A stretch of DNA of 18,271 nucleotides from Intestinimonas aquisgranensis (GTDB taxonomy: Bacteria; Bacillota; Clostridia; Oscillospirales; Oscillospiraceae): contig JAJEQY010000075.1 of assembly GCA_020687605.1 (NCBI GenBank), forward strand, positions 1-18,271. Reading direction: 5' to 3'. Of the stretch, positions 7,692 through 15,092 are shown one piece after another (positions within the stretch are counted from its first letter, which is position 1; each line of letters starts with the position of its first letter). A program made the translations under genes and the position numbers. The notes below the pieces were generated by a model that was given only the letters and a program-made list of their open reading frames with translations, had not been told where the DNA came from and did no database searches.

Positions 7692-10600
7692 TCACTCCGT
7701 AAAGGTCAGAGTGACAGGTCCGGTGTACATTCGGTAGGGCACCTGGGTCGCGGGAAGTGTGGCAGTACTTCCCAGCAAAACTACGGCAGTGCCCGGCGTC
7801 TCGGAGAAGAGGCGGCCGTTCTCATCCATTTTCACCACTGCATCTCCGCCGATCTGGAGGAAACAGTCGGCATTGACCGTCTCGCTGCCGCACCGGGTCT
7901 GACGGACTACCTGGAGGGCACTGCCCCCCTCTGTGCCGGCCTTGAGGTCGGCCTCCGCACTGACGGTCTCCACCGCCGTAAGATAATAGGATGCGTAATC
8001 GGGCCGGTCGGTGGTGATGCCGTGGTAGCCGTCATAGTATTTTTGCTCAAAAAGCTCGTACTCGTCCACGGTCCAGGGGTGGATCAGGATACCGCGGTGC
8101 CGGGCCGCCCGGGTGAGGGCGGTGGTCTGGGCCTCCTGGGGGCAGCTGTAGAAGGCGCACAGAGGGTCCAGCACCTCCGCCATGGCCTTCAGATTGGCAG
8201 CCGTATCCGCCCCGCTCTGGGTACAGGCGGCCAGATAGCCCACCGCCGCCTCCGGCATCCGGGCCCGAATCCTCTGGAGCTGCTCTGTGCTGTAAGAGAG
8301 GAAGACCACCCGGTTCTCCATGCCGGCGGCATACACCGTCTGGACCAGGGGCTCGATCAGAGCTGGGTCCTCACTTTTGATCTCCACCAGGAAAACGGTA
8401 TCACTCTCCCGGACCGCCTGGAAGAGCTGGGCCAGGGTGGGCATCCGATCCCCGGCAAGGGCCTTGTCCCGGAACATCAGGCTCTGGAGCTGGAGCCGGG
8501 TGGCGGCAGAGATCCAGAGATTCTGATCCATCAGGGCACCGGTGGTAGCGTCATGGTTCACCATTACCACCCCGTCAGCGGAAAGGTGGACATCGCACTC
8601 GATGGCGTCCGCGCCCGCCTGCGCCGCCAGGACGGCGGATCGCTCCGTATTCTCTGGCGCCGTCTCGTGAAGGCCGCGGTGGGCGGTAATGACAGGGGTA
8701 CGGGTAAGAGTGCGCTGCCCTGCCGGGAAGGACTCAATGGCGTCCATGACACCCTCCCAGTCGTCGGTGACCAGGCCATCCGCCCCGGAGAGGATAGCGG
8801 TATAGGCCGCTTCTCCGCCGTCCGTACGGACCCAGACGGCTACTCCTCTGGTCTGAACGGCTTTCACCGTCTCAGGCAGGGCGTCGGACTGGTCCAGGAT
8901 CACCACTCTGGCCCCCGCCCGGCCGGCCAGGGACGCGGCCTCAGTGGGGTCTGCCAGATCCATGGCGGAGCAGTCCAGGACGGCCCGGACTCCCGGACTC
9001 CCGGCACAGGCCGTCTGGAGGACCTGGAGCTGGCTGGAAAAGACGTTCACATCCACGATGCCGTTTGCCGAGACATACTGGGCAAAGGCGGCGGCGGTGG
9101 CCAGGTCCTCGATGCGGAATCCCGCCAGCACCCGCTTATCCAGCCGTGACAGATACTCGTTCAGTGGAATGCGGCTGCCCCGGTCCACCACCGTGAGGTC
9201 GGAGAAGACCCCCTTAATCAGCGTGGCCGGGCGCCGCTCCCCTGCCGCCGTATCCACAGCGGACAGACTGTCCCCCTCCGCCACCACCGTGGGGGACATG
9301 ACCAGCCCCGTTTTGGGCTCGTATACCTGGGTATCGTAGCCGTTGGCGGTGAGGGGCACCTCCGTGGGAAGGTCGGGCAGCTGGTCGGTGACCGACAGGG
9401 AGAGGAGCTCCGCCGATGCCCCGTCAAAGGTGAAGGCCACTCGGCCATCCACCGTGGATCGGTCGGCCACATCGGCCCGCAGCACCAGAGCTCCGTCCAC
9501 GTACTGGCAGACCACTCCGTTCTGGTAGAGGATGGTGAGGGTATAGACCTGTCCCTCCTCCATCGCCGCACTCAATGGGGCGGCGCACTGGGTGCTCCAT
9601 GCCCCGCCGGACAGCATACGGGCACACTCCACCCCGTTGGAGGCGGTGGGGTCCTGCCGCAGGCCCAGCTGCCAAAAGGAATATTTGGAGTTGGTCCCAC
9701 TTCCGCCGGCGGAACCGACACCGAAGGCTAGTCCGCACCAACGGCTGCTGCTCACAGCGTCGTTGATCCGGACCTCTGCCTGAATACAGAAATCCCGGCC
9801 ATAGTTCCAAACAGGAAAGACCACCGCCTCATAGCCGTTACCCGCCACCCCCACGGTGTTGATGGTGCCGCCGGCCACGTAGATGTCGTCGGCGGCGGCC
9901 AGCCGGATGCCGCAGCGGTTCAGAAGCGCGGGGCTGTCGAAGGTCAGGTCCACCCGGCTGTTGAGGTAGAGAGGGGCCTCCAGCTCCTGGCCCTGGCGCT
10001 TGAGAGTCACATACCAGCAGCTCTCCTCCTCGCTCCAGTGAACAGTCACCGTCGTCTTCTCATCTCCCACCATAGCGGAAGCCTGGGTGGCAATGGCCTC
10101 CGCCGTAATCTCCTCCGCCGTGTCAAAGGAAAAATCCCCTGTCAGGACGGCTTGCAGCTGTCCCTCCAGCACCTCCTGGCCGGAAGCGTCCCGGCGGTAG
10201 AGGCTCACCTTGGTGGGCAGGGTCACCGTCTGTCCCTCGCCCGTCAGGGTGATGGTGAAGCCCTTCTGCTCCTCCCCCGTGACCCGGATTTTCCCGCCGG
10301 CAGCGGTAAATCCGGAGGGAGCAAGGGTATTCTCGATCTTCTCCGCCACCGCTGTCCGTACCGTGAAGGCGGAGGCATCCTTCGCCACCGTCACCGTCAG
10401 CCGGTCGGGCGCCAGGGATATGGCCCACTCCAGGGCCGAAACCACCTCCAGGGACACCGTCCCCGTCCGTCCGCCGGCTTCCAGGCTCAGAGCACAGTCT
10501 CCCACCGCGCTGCCCACCACCGGCAGCGTCGCCTCGCCTTTGTCAAATTCCAATGTGAGCTGGGTCTCGCCGTCGGCCTCCAGGGCCTGCCCCCCCACCG

Positions 10601-10832
10601 TGAGAGCGGGGACCGCTCCCGTCTCGTCCAGGTAACCGGAGACCGTCACGGTTTCAGCTCCGTCCAGACTGCGGGTGCCGCCGTCCAGCTCCAATACCTG
10701 CTCCGCTCCCAGAGGAAGTCGGTCCGGCGCCTCGATCTCCAGCCGTCCCGCCGCCTGGGCTCCCACGGGGAGAAGCAGCAGGGCCAGACAGCTCCCGCAC
10801 AATAAATTTGACAACGCTCTGACTTTAGACAT
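7692..10832 (-). CDS. Secreted multidomain glycerophosphodiester phosphodiesterase
   Basis: This 1046-residue exported protein starts at the ATG at 10830-10832, 5-6 nt after an AAGGA site. A Sec signal peptide ends near AQAA (25-28). Beta-rich regions follow (about 29-290), then a LamG/concanavalin-like domain (about 295-485). An apparently degenerate TIM-barrel segment (about 540-700) ends in a GDPD-like GADGLVTDD (683-691). An intact GDPD barrel (about 713-950) and a final beta domain complete it. The intact barrel has ITAHRGLHETAPENTE with His718 and Arg719, AIECDVHLSADG with Glu745 and Asp747, His760, and VEIKS with Glu817. These are the metal and catalytic residues for hydrolysing glycerophosphodiesters to glycerol-3-phosphate and an alcohol. 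An LPXTG anchor and S-layer repeats are absent. Likely roles are lipid-headgroup or teichoic-acid scavenging outside the cell. An upstream in-frame extension is rejected because it runs into a tRNA gene and its terminator. No clear promoter was found in 10833-10910. Confidence 0.88.
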   Translation of the reverse strand: MSKVRALSNLLCGSCLALLLLPVGAQAAGRLEIEAPDRLPLGAEQVLELDGGTRSLDGAETVTVSGYLDETGAVPALTVGGQALEADGETQLTLEFDKGEATLPVVGSAVGDCALSLEAGGRTGTVSLEVVSALEWAISLAPDRLTVTVAKDASAFTVRTAVAEKIENTLAPSGFTAAGGKIRVTGEEQKGFTITLTGEGQTVTLPTKVSLYRRDASGQEVLEGQLQAVLTGDFSFDTAEEITAEAIATQASAMVGDEKTTVTVHWSEEESCWYVTLKRQGQELEAPLYLNSRVDLTFDSPALLNRCGIRLAAADDIYVAGGTINTVGVAGNGYEAVVFPVWNYGRDFCIQAEVRINDAVSSSRWCGLAFGVGSAGGSGTNSKYSFWQLGLRQDPTASNGVECARMLSGGAWSTQCAAPLSAAMEEGQVYTLTILYQNGVVCQYVDGALVLRADVADRSTVDGRVAFTFDGASAELLSLSVTDQLPDLPTEVPLTANGYDTQVYEPKTGLVMSPTVVAEGDSLSAVDTAAGERRPATLIKGVFSDLTVVDRGSRIPLNEYLSRLDKRVLAGFRIEDLATAAAFAQYVSANGIVDVNVFSSQLQVLQTACAGSPGVRAVLDCSAMDLADPTEAASLAGRAGARVVILDQSDALPETVKAVQTRGVAVWVRTDGGEAAYTAILSGADGLVTDDWEGVMDAIESFPAGQRTLTRTPVITAHRGLHETAPENTERSAVLAAQAGADAIECDVHLSADGVVMVNHDATTGALMDQNLWISAATRLQLQSLMFRDKALAGDRMPTLAQLFQAVRESDTVFLVEIKSEDPALIEPLVQTVYAAGMENRVVFLSYSTEQLQRIRARMPEAAVGYLAACTQSGADTAANLKAMAEVLDPLCAFYSCPQEAQTTALTRAARHRGILIHPWTVDEYELFEQKYYDGYHGITTDRPDYASYYLTAVETVSAEADLKAGTEGGSALQVVRQTRCGSETVNADCFLQIGGDAVVKMDENGRLFSETPGTAVVLLGSTATLPATQVPYRMYTGPVTLTFTE

Positions 10833-10900
10833 GGGCATCCTTTCCGCGCTCACTCGCTGTTTTCTGTCTCTATGGACCTCTCTGTTAGCATGACCAAATA

Positions 10901-10944
10901 AAATAAAAAAACTCGCCGCAAGCCTTTTCACGCTTGCGGCGAGT
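10901..10944 (-). terminator. Intrinsic terminator of the tRNA-Ser pair
   Basis: A perfect 13-bp stem (ACTCGCCGCAAGC at 10911-10923 with its complement at 10932-10944) is followed on the minus strand by a T-rich tail (complement of 10901-10910). The stem begins at the base immediately after the encoded CCA of tRNA-Ser(GCU), so 3' processing must cut right at the hairpin. Confidence 0.93.
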
Positions 10945-11035
10945 TGGCGCAGAAGGAGGGATTTGAACCCTCGCACGGTTTAACCCGTCTACTCCCTTAG
11001 CAGGGGAGCCCCTTCGGCCACTTGGGTACTTCTGC
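10945..11035 (-). tRNA. tRNA-Ser (anticodon GCU)
   Basis: The cloverleaf folds fully. The acceptor stem is GCAGAAG/CTTCTGC with discriminator G, and CCA is encoded. The anticodon stem CTCCC/GGGAG has loop CTGCTAA carrying GCT. The long variable arm has an ACGG/CCGT stem, as expected for a class II serine tRNA. The T arm is GAGGG/CCCTC. It reads AGC/AGU codons and is probably co-transcribed with tRNA-Ser(UGA) 56 nt upstream. Confidence 0.97.
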
Positions 11036-11091
11036 ATGCCGAATCAATCTCTCTGATTCACTTGTGAGCCCCGCCGCGGGGAGAAGAAATA

Positions 11092-11178
11092 TGGCGGAGA
11101 GAGTGGGATTCGAACCCACGGCTCTTGCGAGTCACCGGTTTTCAAGACCGGCTCCTTAAACCACTCGGACATCTCTCC
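11092..11178 (-). tRNA. tRNA-Ser (anticodon UGA)
   Basis: The acceptor stem is GGAGAGA/TCTCTCC with discriminator G, and CCA is encoded at 11092-11094 (complement). The anticodon stem CCGGT/ACCGG has loop CTTGAAA carrying TGA. A long class II variable arm is present, and the T loop is TTCGAAT. It reads UCA and other UCN codons. The strong promoter at 11217-11245 lies just upstream, and no terminator separates it from tRNA-Ser(GCU). Confidence 0.97.
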
Positions 11179-11216
11179 ACGACCCGAGCGCCACCATCAT
11201 ATCAAACGCAGGTGTT

Positions 11217-11245
11217 ATCATACCATAACGTCTCCTGCTTGTCAA
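11217..11245 (-). promoter_or_regulatory. Strong promoter of the tRNA-Ser(UGA)-tRNA-Ser(GCU) unit
   Basis: On the minus strand a perfect TTGACA (11240-11245) is followed by a 17-bp spacer and TATGAT (11217-11222). The transcription start would fall about 30 nt before the mature tRNA 5' end. Confidence 0.88.
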
Positions 11246-11256
11246 CACCTTTGGAG

Positions 11257-11284
11257 AAAAAAACCGGGGCCCGCAGGCCCCGGT
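11257..11284 (-). terminator. Intrinsic terminator of the wall hydrolase gene
   Basis: A perfect 9-bp stem (ACCGGGGCC at 11263-11271 with its complement at 11276-11284) is followed on the minus strand by a T-run (complement of 11257-11263). It lies 9 nt after the stop codon at 11294 and insulates the tRNA promoter from read-through. Confidence 0.92.
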
Positions 11285-11293
11285 GGATTTTGC

Positions 11294-12115
11294 TCAGCTG
11301 AAGAAGGCGTGCGCACCGATGGTGGTTACATAAGTGCGGTTGCGCTGGGCCCAGCTGTTGGGGGAAATAGAGGGATTGACGAAGTAGAGGCTGCTGCCAC
11401 CCACCCGGACACCCTCCAGGATCAGCTTGGCCGCCACCACGCTCTCGGCGTTGGGCTCCCGATAGATGCTGCCGCTGCTGGCGGGGGTAAACTGGTTAGG
11501 GGCAAAGATGACATCATAGATGGTGTTGGGGAACCGGGGACTGTCCACCCGGTTCATGATGACGGTGCCCACGGCCAGCTTGCCGTCCAGAGGCTGGTTT
11601 CCGCTCTCCGCGTTGATGATGCGGGAGAGCCAGTAGAGGGAGTCGCTGTCATAGTAGCTGTCGCCGGAGGCAATGGGGCTCTCGCCGCTGTAAACCTCCA
11701 CCACGCCGCTCTCCTGGTTCCAGCTCACCCAGCCGCCCAGGGCCTGGGCGATGGTGCGCACGGGCACCAGCACGCGGCCACCGCCGTCGATGACACCATT
11801 GAGGACGTACAGGCACCGGTCGTTGGCCTGGATATACTGGTCACCCACCCGGGCCCGGAGGTCCAGACCTTCGGCGGTAACCACCACGTACTCGCCCTCC
11901 CAGCCAATGATGGCGTCGGGCCGCAGAGCCAGCACCGCATTGACCAGAGAGACATAGGTGATCCCGTTATACACGGTAAGACCGGGATCCTCACAGACAT
12001 TGCCGTCCACCAGGAAGTAGCTGCCCTCAGCGGGTTCCTCCGCCGCCAGAGCCCAACTCCCCATGGGAAGAATCGTCGCCAGACAGAGCATCAGGCATAG
12101 GATACGCATGCGCAT
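11294..12115 (-). CDS. Secreted CwlJ/SleB-family cell wall hydrolase with stalk domain
   Basis: This 273-residue exported protein starts at the ATG at 12113-12115, 10 nt after GGAGGA. A Sec signal peptide of about 24 residues ends near SWALA. A copper-amine-oxidase N-terminal-like (stalk) domain follows (about 30-140), including the typical GRVLVPVRTIAQALGG (113-128). The C-terminal SleB/CwlJ hydrolase domain (about 158-273) contains RIINAESGNQPLDGKLAVG. There Glu170 is the expected catalytic acid of this lytic-transglycosylase-type fold. The family cleaves peptidoglycan: SleB and CwlJ act on spore cortex, but stalk-fused versions are widespread in Clostridia and may act in vegetative growth. 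The longer reading frame to 12199 is rejected because it would begin inside the -35 element. The promoter carries a WalR-like box. Fold assignment is firm; spore versus vegetative role is undecided. Confidence 0.92.
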   Translation of the reverse strand: MRMRILCLMLCLATILPMGSWALAAEEPAEGSYFLVDGNVCEDPGLTVYNGITYVSLVNAVLALRPDAIIGWEGEYVVVTAEGLDLRARVGDQYIQANDRCLYVLNGVIDGGGRVLVPVRTIAQALGGWVSWNQESGVVEVYSGESPIASGDSYYDSDSLYWLSRIINAESGNQPLDGKLAVGTVIMNRVDSPRFPNTIYDVIFAPNQFTPASSGSIYREPNAESVVAAKLILEGVRVGGSSLYFVNPSISPNSWAQRNRTYVTTIGAHAFFS

Positions 12116-12161
12116 GTCGTATGCTTCCTCCTCGCTGTTGTTGTAATCTTGTCGTTTCTTT

Positions 12162-12178
12162 TGTAACCAGATTGTAAC
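12162..12178 (+). promoter_or_regulatory. WalR (YycF)-like binding box over the wall hydrolase promoter
   Basis: The plus strand reads TGTAAC (12162-12167), five bases, then TGTAAC (12173-12178). This is an exact match to the WalR consensus TGTWAH-N5-TGTWAH known from Bacillus and relatives. It overlaps the -10 element (12171-12176) and the start region, where binding would be expected to repress. A further half-site-like TGTAAT occurs at 12142-12147. Part of the match is shared with the -10 sequence, so chance similarity remains possible. Confidence 0.55.
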
Positions 12179-12199
12179 CGATTTGAAGGAGAATTGCAA
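12171..12199 (-). promoter_or_regulatory. SigA-type promoter of the wall hydrolase gene
   Basis: On the minus strand TTGCAA (12194-12199), a 17-bp spacer and TACAAT (12171-12176) precede a leader of about 50 nt. A SigA-like promoter on a SleB-type gene argues for vegetative rather than forespore expression. Confidence 0.78.
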
Positions 12200-12367
12200 G
12201 ACTTATTTTTTGACGAGCGCTGTCATATCTTCTGAACCCATTGGGGCACAACGGTTTTCCCCATCCTGGCCGCTTTGACTTTTCCAAATTTTTGGATCAC
12301 AAAAGCGGTTACAAAGTTGCTCTCCCCCACCGCCCTGCCAGGTCCAGAACCGGCATCCGGCTGGCAT

Positions 12368-12407
12368 AAAAAAATCGGAGCAAGCGATAAACGCTTGCTC
12401 CGATTTT
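12368..12407 (-). terminator. Intrinsic terminator of tRNA-Ser(GGA)
   Basis: A perfect 16-bp stem (12371-12386 with 12392-12407) has an ATAAA loop. On the minus strand it is followed by a T-run (complement of 12368-12374). It overlaps the last base of the encoded CCA, repeating the pattern seen at tRNA-Ser(GCU). Confidence 0.93.
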
Positions 12408-12498
12408 GGCGGAGAGAGAGGGATTCGAACCCTCGAGACGCTATTAACGCCTACACGATTTCCAATCGTGCGCCTTCGACCAGCTCAGCCATCTCTCC
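12407..12498 (-). tRNA. tRNA-Ser (anticodon GGA)
   Basis: The acceptor stem GGAGAGA/TCTCTCC is identical to that of tRNA-Ser(UGA). The discriminator is G and CCA is encoded. The anticodon stem CACGA/TCGTG has loop TTGGAAA carrying GGA. A long class II variable arm and a GAGGG/CCCTC T arm are present. It reads UCC/UCU codons and has its own promoter and terminator. Confidence 0.97.
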
Positions 12499-12519
12499 AT
12501 GGCCGGGACAACGTTGCTT

Positions 12520-12548
12520 ATTATAACCACTTTCCCTCCATTCGTCAA
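12520..12548 (-). promoter_or_regulatory. Strong promoter of tRNA-Ser(GGA)
   Basis: On the minus strand TTGACG (12543-12548) is followed by a 17-bp spacer and a perfect TATAAT (12520-12525), about 22 nt before the mature tRNA 5' end. Confidence 0.88.
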
Positions 12549-12585
12549 GAGGTAAAATGCAAATCTTTGAAAAAATTTGACGTCG

Positions 12586-12614
12586 TTGCAATCCCACCCC
12601 AACTGTGCTATAAC
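12586..12614 (+). promoter_or_regulatory. Probable promoter of the HD-domain gene pair
   Basis: TTGCAA (12586-12591), a 17-bp spacer and TATAAC (12609-12614) lie about 40 nt before the ATG at 12657. A nearby TTGACG at 12577 would leave an overlong 26-bp spacer to the same -10. Confidence 0.65.
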
Positions 12615-12656
12615 AGTAGCATCCTAACGCTATGATTGTATAAGGAGTGTTTGACC

Positions 12657-13229
12657 ATGGAACTGACCCGCGCCCAGGCTTTGGAGCTGCTGAAAGAATA
12701 TAATAAGGAGCCCTTCCACATCCGCCACGGCCTTACCGTGGGGGCGGTCATGGAGTGGTTCGCCAGGGAGCTGGGCTACGGCGACAACGCTGAATTCTGG
12801 TACCTCGTGGGTCTCCTCCACGACCTGGATTTCGAGCAGTGGCCTGAGGAGCACTGCATCAAGTCTCAGGCCCTCATGCGTGAGCTGGGTCTGGATGAAG
12901 CCCTCATCCACGCCACCGCCAGCCACGGCTGGGGCGAGGCCTGTGATGTGGAGCCGGAGCACGAGATGGAAAAGGTCCTCTTCGCCTGCGACGAGCTCAC
13001 CGGTCTCATCGGCGCCGCCGCCCTCATGCGCCCCTCCAAGAGCTGCTCCGACATGGAGCTCAAGTCCCTGAAGAAGAAGTTCAAGGACAAGAAGTTCGCC
13101 GCTGGTTGCTCCCGCGAGATCATCCAGAAGGGTGCCGATCTGCTTGGTTGGGACCTGGACAAGCTGCTGGACATGACCCTCCGGGCCATGCAGGCCACCG
13201 AGGCCGACATCGAGGCCCAGTTGGCCTGA
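12657..13229 (+). CDS. HD-domain (HDIG-type) putative phosphohydrolase
   Basis: This 190-residue soluble protein carries an HD metal-dependent phosphohydrolase signature: His24 in HIRHGLTVG, the His55-Asp56 doublet in GLLHDLDF, His90 in TASHGWGE, and Asp112 in ACDELTGL. This set is enough to bind a divalent metal. HD proteins of this size hydrolyse phosphate esters of nucleotides or related compounds, but the substrate here cannot be read. The ATG at 12657 follows TAAGGAGTG with 9-nt spacing; an earlier in-frame ATG at 12636 would start upstream of that site and is rejected. It is followed after 31 nt by the 590-residue membrane protein gene on the same strand with no terminator between, so they are probably co-transcribed. 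Whether they share a function is unknown. Confidence 0.88.
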   Translation: MELTRAQALELLKEYNKEPFHIRHGLTVGAVMEWFARELGYGDNAEFWYLVGLLHDLDFEQWPEEHCIKSQALMRELGLDEALIHATASHGWGEACDVEPEHEMEKVLFACDELTGLIGAAALMRPSKSCSDMELKSLKKKFKDKKFAAGCSREIIQKGADLLGWDLDKLLDMTLRAMQATEADIEAQLA

Positions 13230-13260
13230 CACCCACCACATCACCCAAAAGGAGTTTTTT

Positions 13261-15033
13261 ATGAACGGGAATTCCCCCCGCAAGCCCATGGGCAAAGCTG
13301 CCCGCGTCCTCATTAGCCTGGCCGTCACCCTGGTGTTCGGCCTCATCTACTTCTACCTCTCCCTCCCCGCCCTGAATCTCCAGGATGGGAACTTCTACAC
13401 CTTTGTCTTTGTCCTCTGCATTGTCTTTGTGGTTGCCTCCCTCTTCACCTCCGGCTTCCGCATGGCCCCCGGCTCCGGCGTGAAGGAATACTTCCGCTTT
13501 GTGAAAACCCAGTGCCTCCCTGTGGGTATCCTCATGGTGCTCCTCATCGCCGTGGGTATCATCGGCACCCTGGTCTCCATGCCCATCTTCCGGGCCTCCG
13601 CCTACCGGGACCTGCTCACTGTGGAGGATGGCAACTTCAACCAGGATATCGCCCAGATTTCCTTTGACAAGATCACCACCCTGGACCGGTCTTCCGCTGA
13701 GTACCTGGGAGACCGCCAGATGGGCACCCTCAGCGATATGGTGAGCCAGTTCGAGTATTCCAACGACTCCACCCAGATCAACTACCAGGGCCGGCCCGTC
13801 CGGGTGGCACCCATCGACTACGCCGACCTCATCAAGTGGTTCACCAACCGCGGCGAGGGCCTGCCCGCCTACGTGCTGGTGGACATGGTCACCCAGGAGG
13901 CCAGCGTGGTGCGGCTCCAGGAGGGCATGAAGTACTCCTTCTCCGAGCCTCTCAACCGCAACATCGTGCGCCACCTGCGTTTCCGCTACCCCACCTACCT
14001 CTTTGACACCCCCCAGTTCGAAATCGATGAGGAGGGTACGCCCTACTGGATCGCCCCCCGGATCGTTCGGACCATCGGTCTTTTCGGCGGCACCGACATT
14101 CAGGGCGCCGTACTCTGCAACGCCATCACCGGCGAGTGCCAGTACTACGACATCGACGATGTCCCGGCCTGGGTGGACAACGTCTATACCCCCGACCTCA
14201 TCATGGAGCAGTACGACTACCACGGAACCTTTATCAACGGTTTTCTCAACTCCATCCTGGGTCAGAAGGGCGTCACTATGACCACCGAGGGCTACAACTA
14301 TATCGCCCTCAACGACGACGTGTACGTCTACACAGGCGTCACCTCCGCCAACGCCGATCAGTCCAACCTGGGCTTCCTTCTCTCCAATCAGCGCACCAAG
14401 GAGACCCGGTTCTATGAGGCCCCCGGCGCCACCGAGTACGCCGCTATGGGCTCTGCCGAGGGCGAGGTACAGGACCTCAAGTACGTGGCCACCTTCCCCC
14501 TCCTTCTCAACATCGCCGGAGAGCCCACCTACTTCATCCCCCTTAAGGACGCCACCGAACTGGTGAAGAGCTACGCCATGGTCAATGTGGCCCAGTATCA
14601 GCTGGTGGCGGTGGCCGGCTCCGTGTCCCAGTGCGAGCAGGTGTATATCGACCTGCTCTCCCAGCGGGGCATCGTGTCTGAGGAGGAGCGGCCCGAGACC
14701 CAGATCTCCGGTGTGGTGGATGACATCCGCTCCGCCGTCATGGACGGCAGCACCTACTACTTCCTCCGCCTGGATGGCGGTGAGGTCTATTACGCCGTCT
14801 CTGCCTCTGAGAACCCGGTGGCGGTGCTGCTGAACCTGGGTGACAAGGTCACCATCGGCCACGCCGTCCAGACCGGTGAGGAGGACGCCTCCATCCTCAG
14901 CGCCTACTCCCTTACCATTGACGGCAAGGCGGCCCCAGCCGAGCCGCTGGTCACCCCCAACGAGACAGAACCTGCCAGCGATTCCACCGACACATCGGAG
15001 GACGGCGCCGTTACGGTCCCCATCTACGGCTGA
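13261..15033 (+). CDS. Membrane-anchored protein with large extracytoplasmic domain, unnamed family
   Basis: I recall similar proteins in Clostridia but cannot give this 590-residue family a reliable name. Three N-terminal hydrophobic helices (about 14-34, 46-64 and 86-106) should leave the remaining ~480 residues outside the cell if the charged N-terminus is inside. A middle region (about 280-310) contains NAITGECQYYDIDDVPAWVD, resembling a PepSY-like strand-helix unit. The segment from 310 to 440 is rich in Tyr and Asn and looks highly ordered. The stretch 480-535 (ISGVVDDIRSAV...) resembles an OB-type beta barrel, and the tail after 555 is a low-complexity Pro/Glu/Ser/Thr linker. GGAG lies about 8 nt before the ATG. 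The gene is downstream of the HD gene. No catalytic motif is recognisable; an envelope or scaffold role is a guess. Confidence 0.85.
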   Translation: MNGNSPRKPMGKAARVLISLAVTLVFGLIYFYLSLPALNLQDGNFYTFVFVLCIVFVVASLFTSGFRMAPGSGVKEYFRFVKTQCLPVGILMVLLIAVGIIGTLVSMPIFRASAYRDLLTVEDGNFNQDIAQISFDKITTLDRSSAEYLGDRQMGTLSDMVSQFEYSNDSTQINYQGRPVRVAPIDYADLIKWFTNRGEGLPAYVLVDMVTQEASVVRLQEGMKYSFSEPLNRNIVRHLRFRYPTYLFDTPQFEIDEEGTPYWIAPRIVRTIGLFGGTDIQGAVLCNAITGECQYYDIDDVPAWVDNVYTPDLIMEQYDYHGTFINGFLNSILGQKGVTMTTEGYNYIALNDDVYVYTGVTSANADQSNLGFLLSNQRTKETRFYEAPGATEYAAMGSAEGEVQDLKYVATFPLLLNIAGEPTYFIPLKDATELVKSYAMVNVAQYQLVAVAGSVSQCEQVYIDLLSQRGIVSEEERPETQISGVVDDIRSAVMDGSTYYFLRLDGGEVYYAVSASENPVAVLLNLGDKVTIGHAVQTGEEDASILSAYSLTIDGKAAPAEPLVTPNETEPASDSTDTSEDGAVTVPIYG

Positions 15034-15049
15034 CGGTTCCAAGTCCATG

Positions 15050-15092
15050 AAAAAAGCGTCTCCCCTCCGCAAAGGAGAGGAGACGCTTTTTT
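15050..15092 (+). terminator. Bidirectional terminator between convergent genes
   Basis: A long stem (15050-15068 with 15074-15092) has six A before and six T after a 13-bp GC core with one mismatch, and a GCAAA loop. It serves the plus-strand gene ending at 15033 and the minus-strand symporter gene, whose stop codon overlaps its edge at 15092-15094. Confidence 0.93.

Noticed and set aside
10833..10976. N-terminal extension of the GDPD gene to 10976
   Set aside because: It would overlap the 3' end of tRNA-Ser(GCU) and its terminator. The signal peptide and ribosome binding site fix the start at 10832.
13120..15072. A 650-codon open frame on the minus strand opposite the 590-residue gene
   Set aside because: It is rich in Gly/Val/His/Asp repeats typical of an antisense reading, has no start site, and runs through the terminator at 15050-15092.
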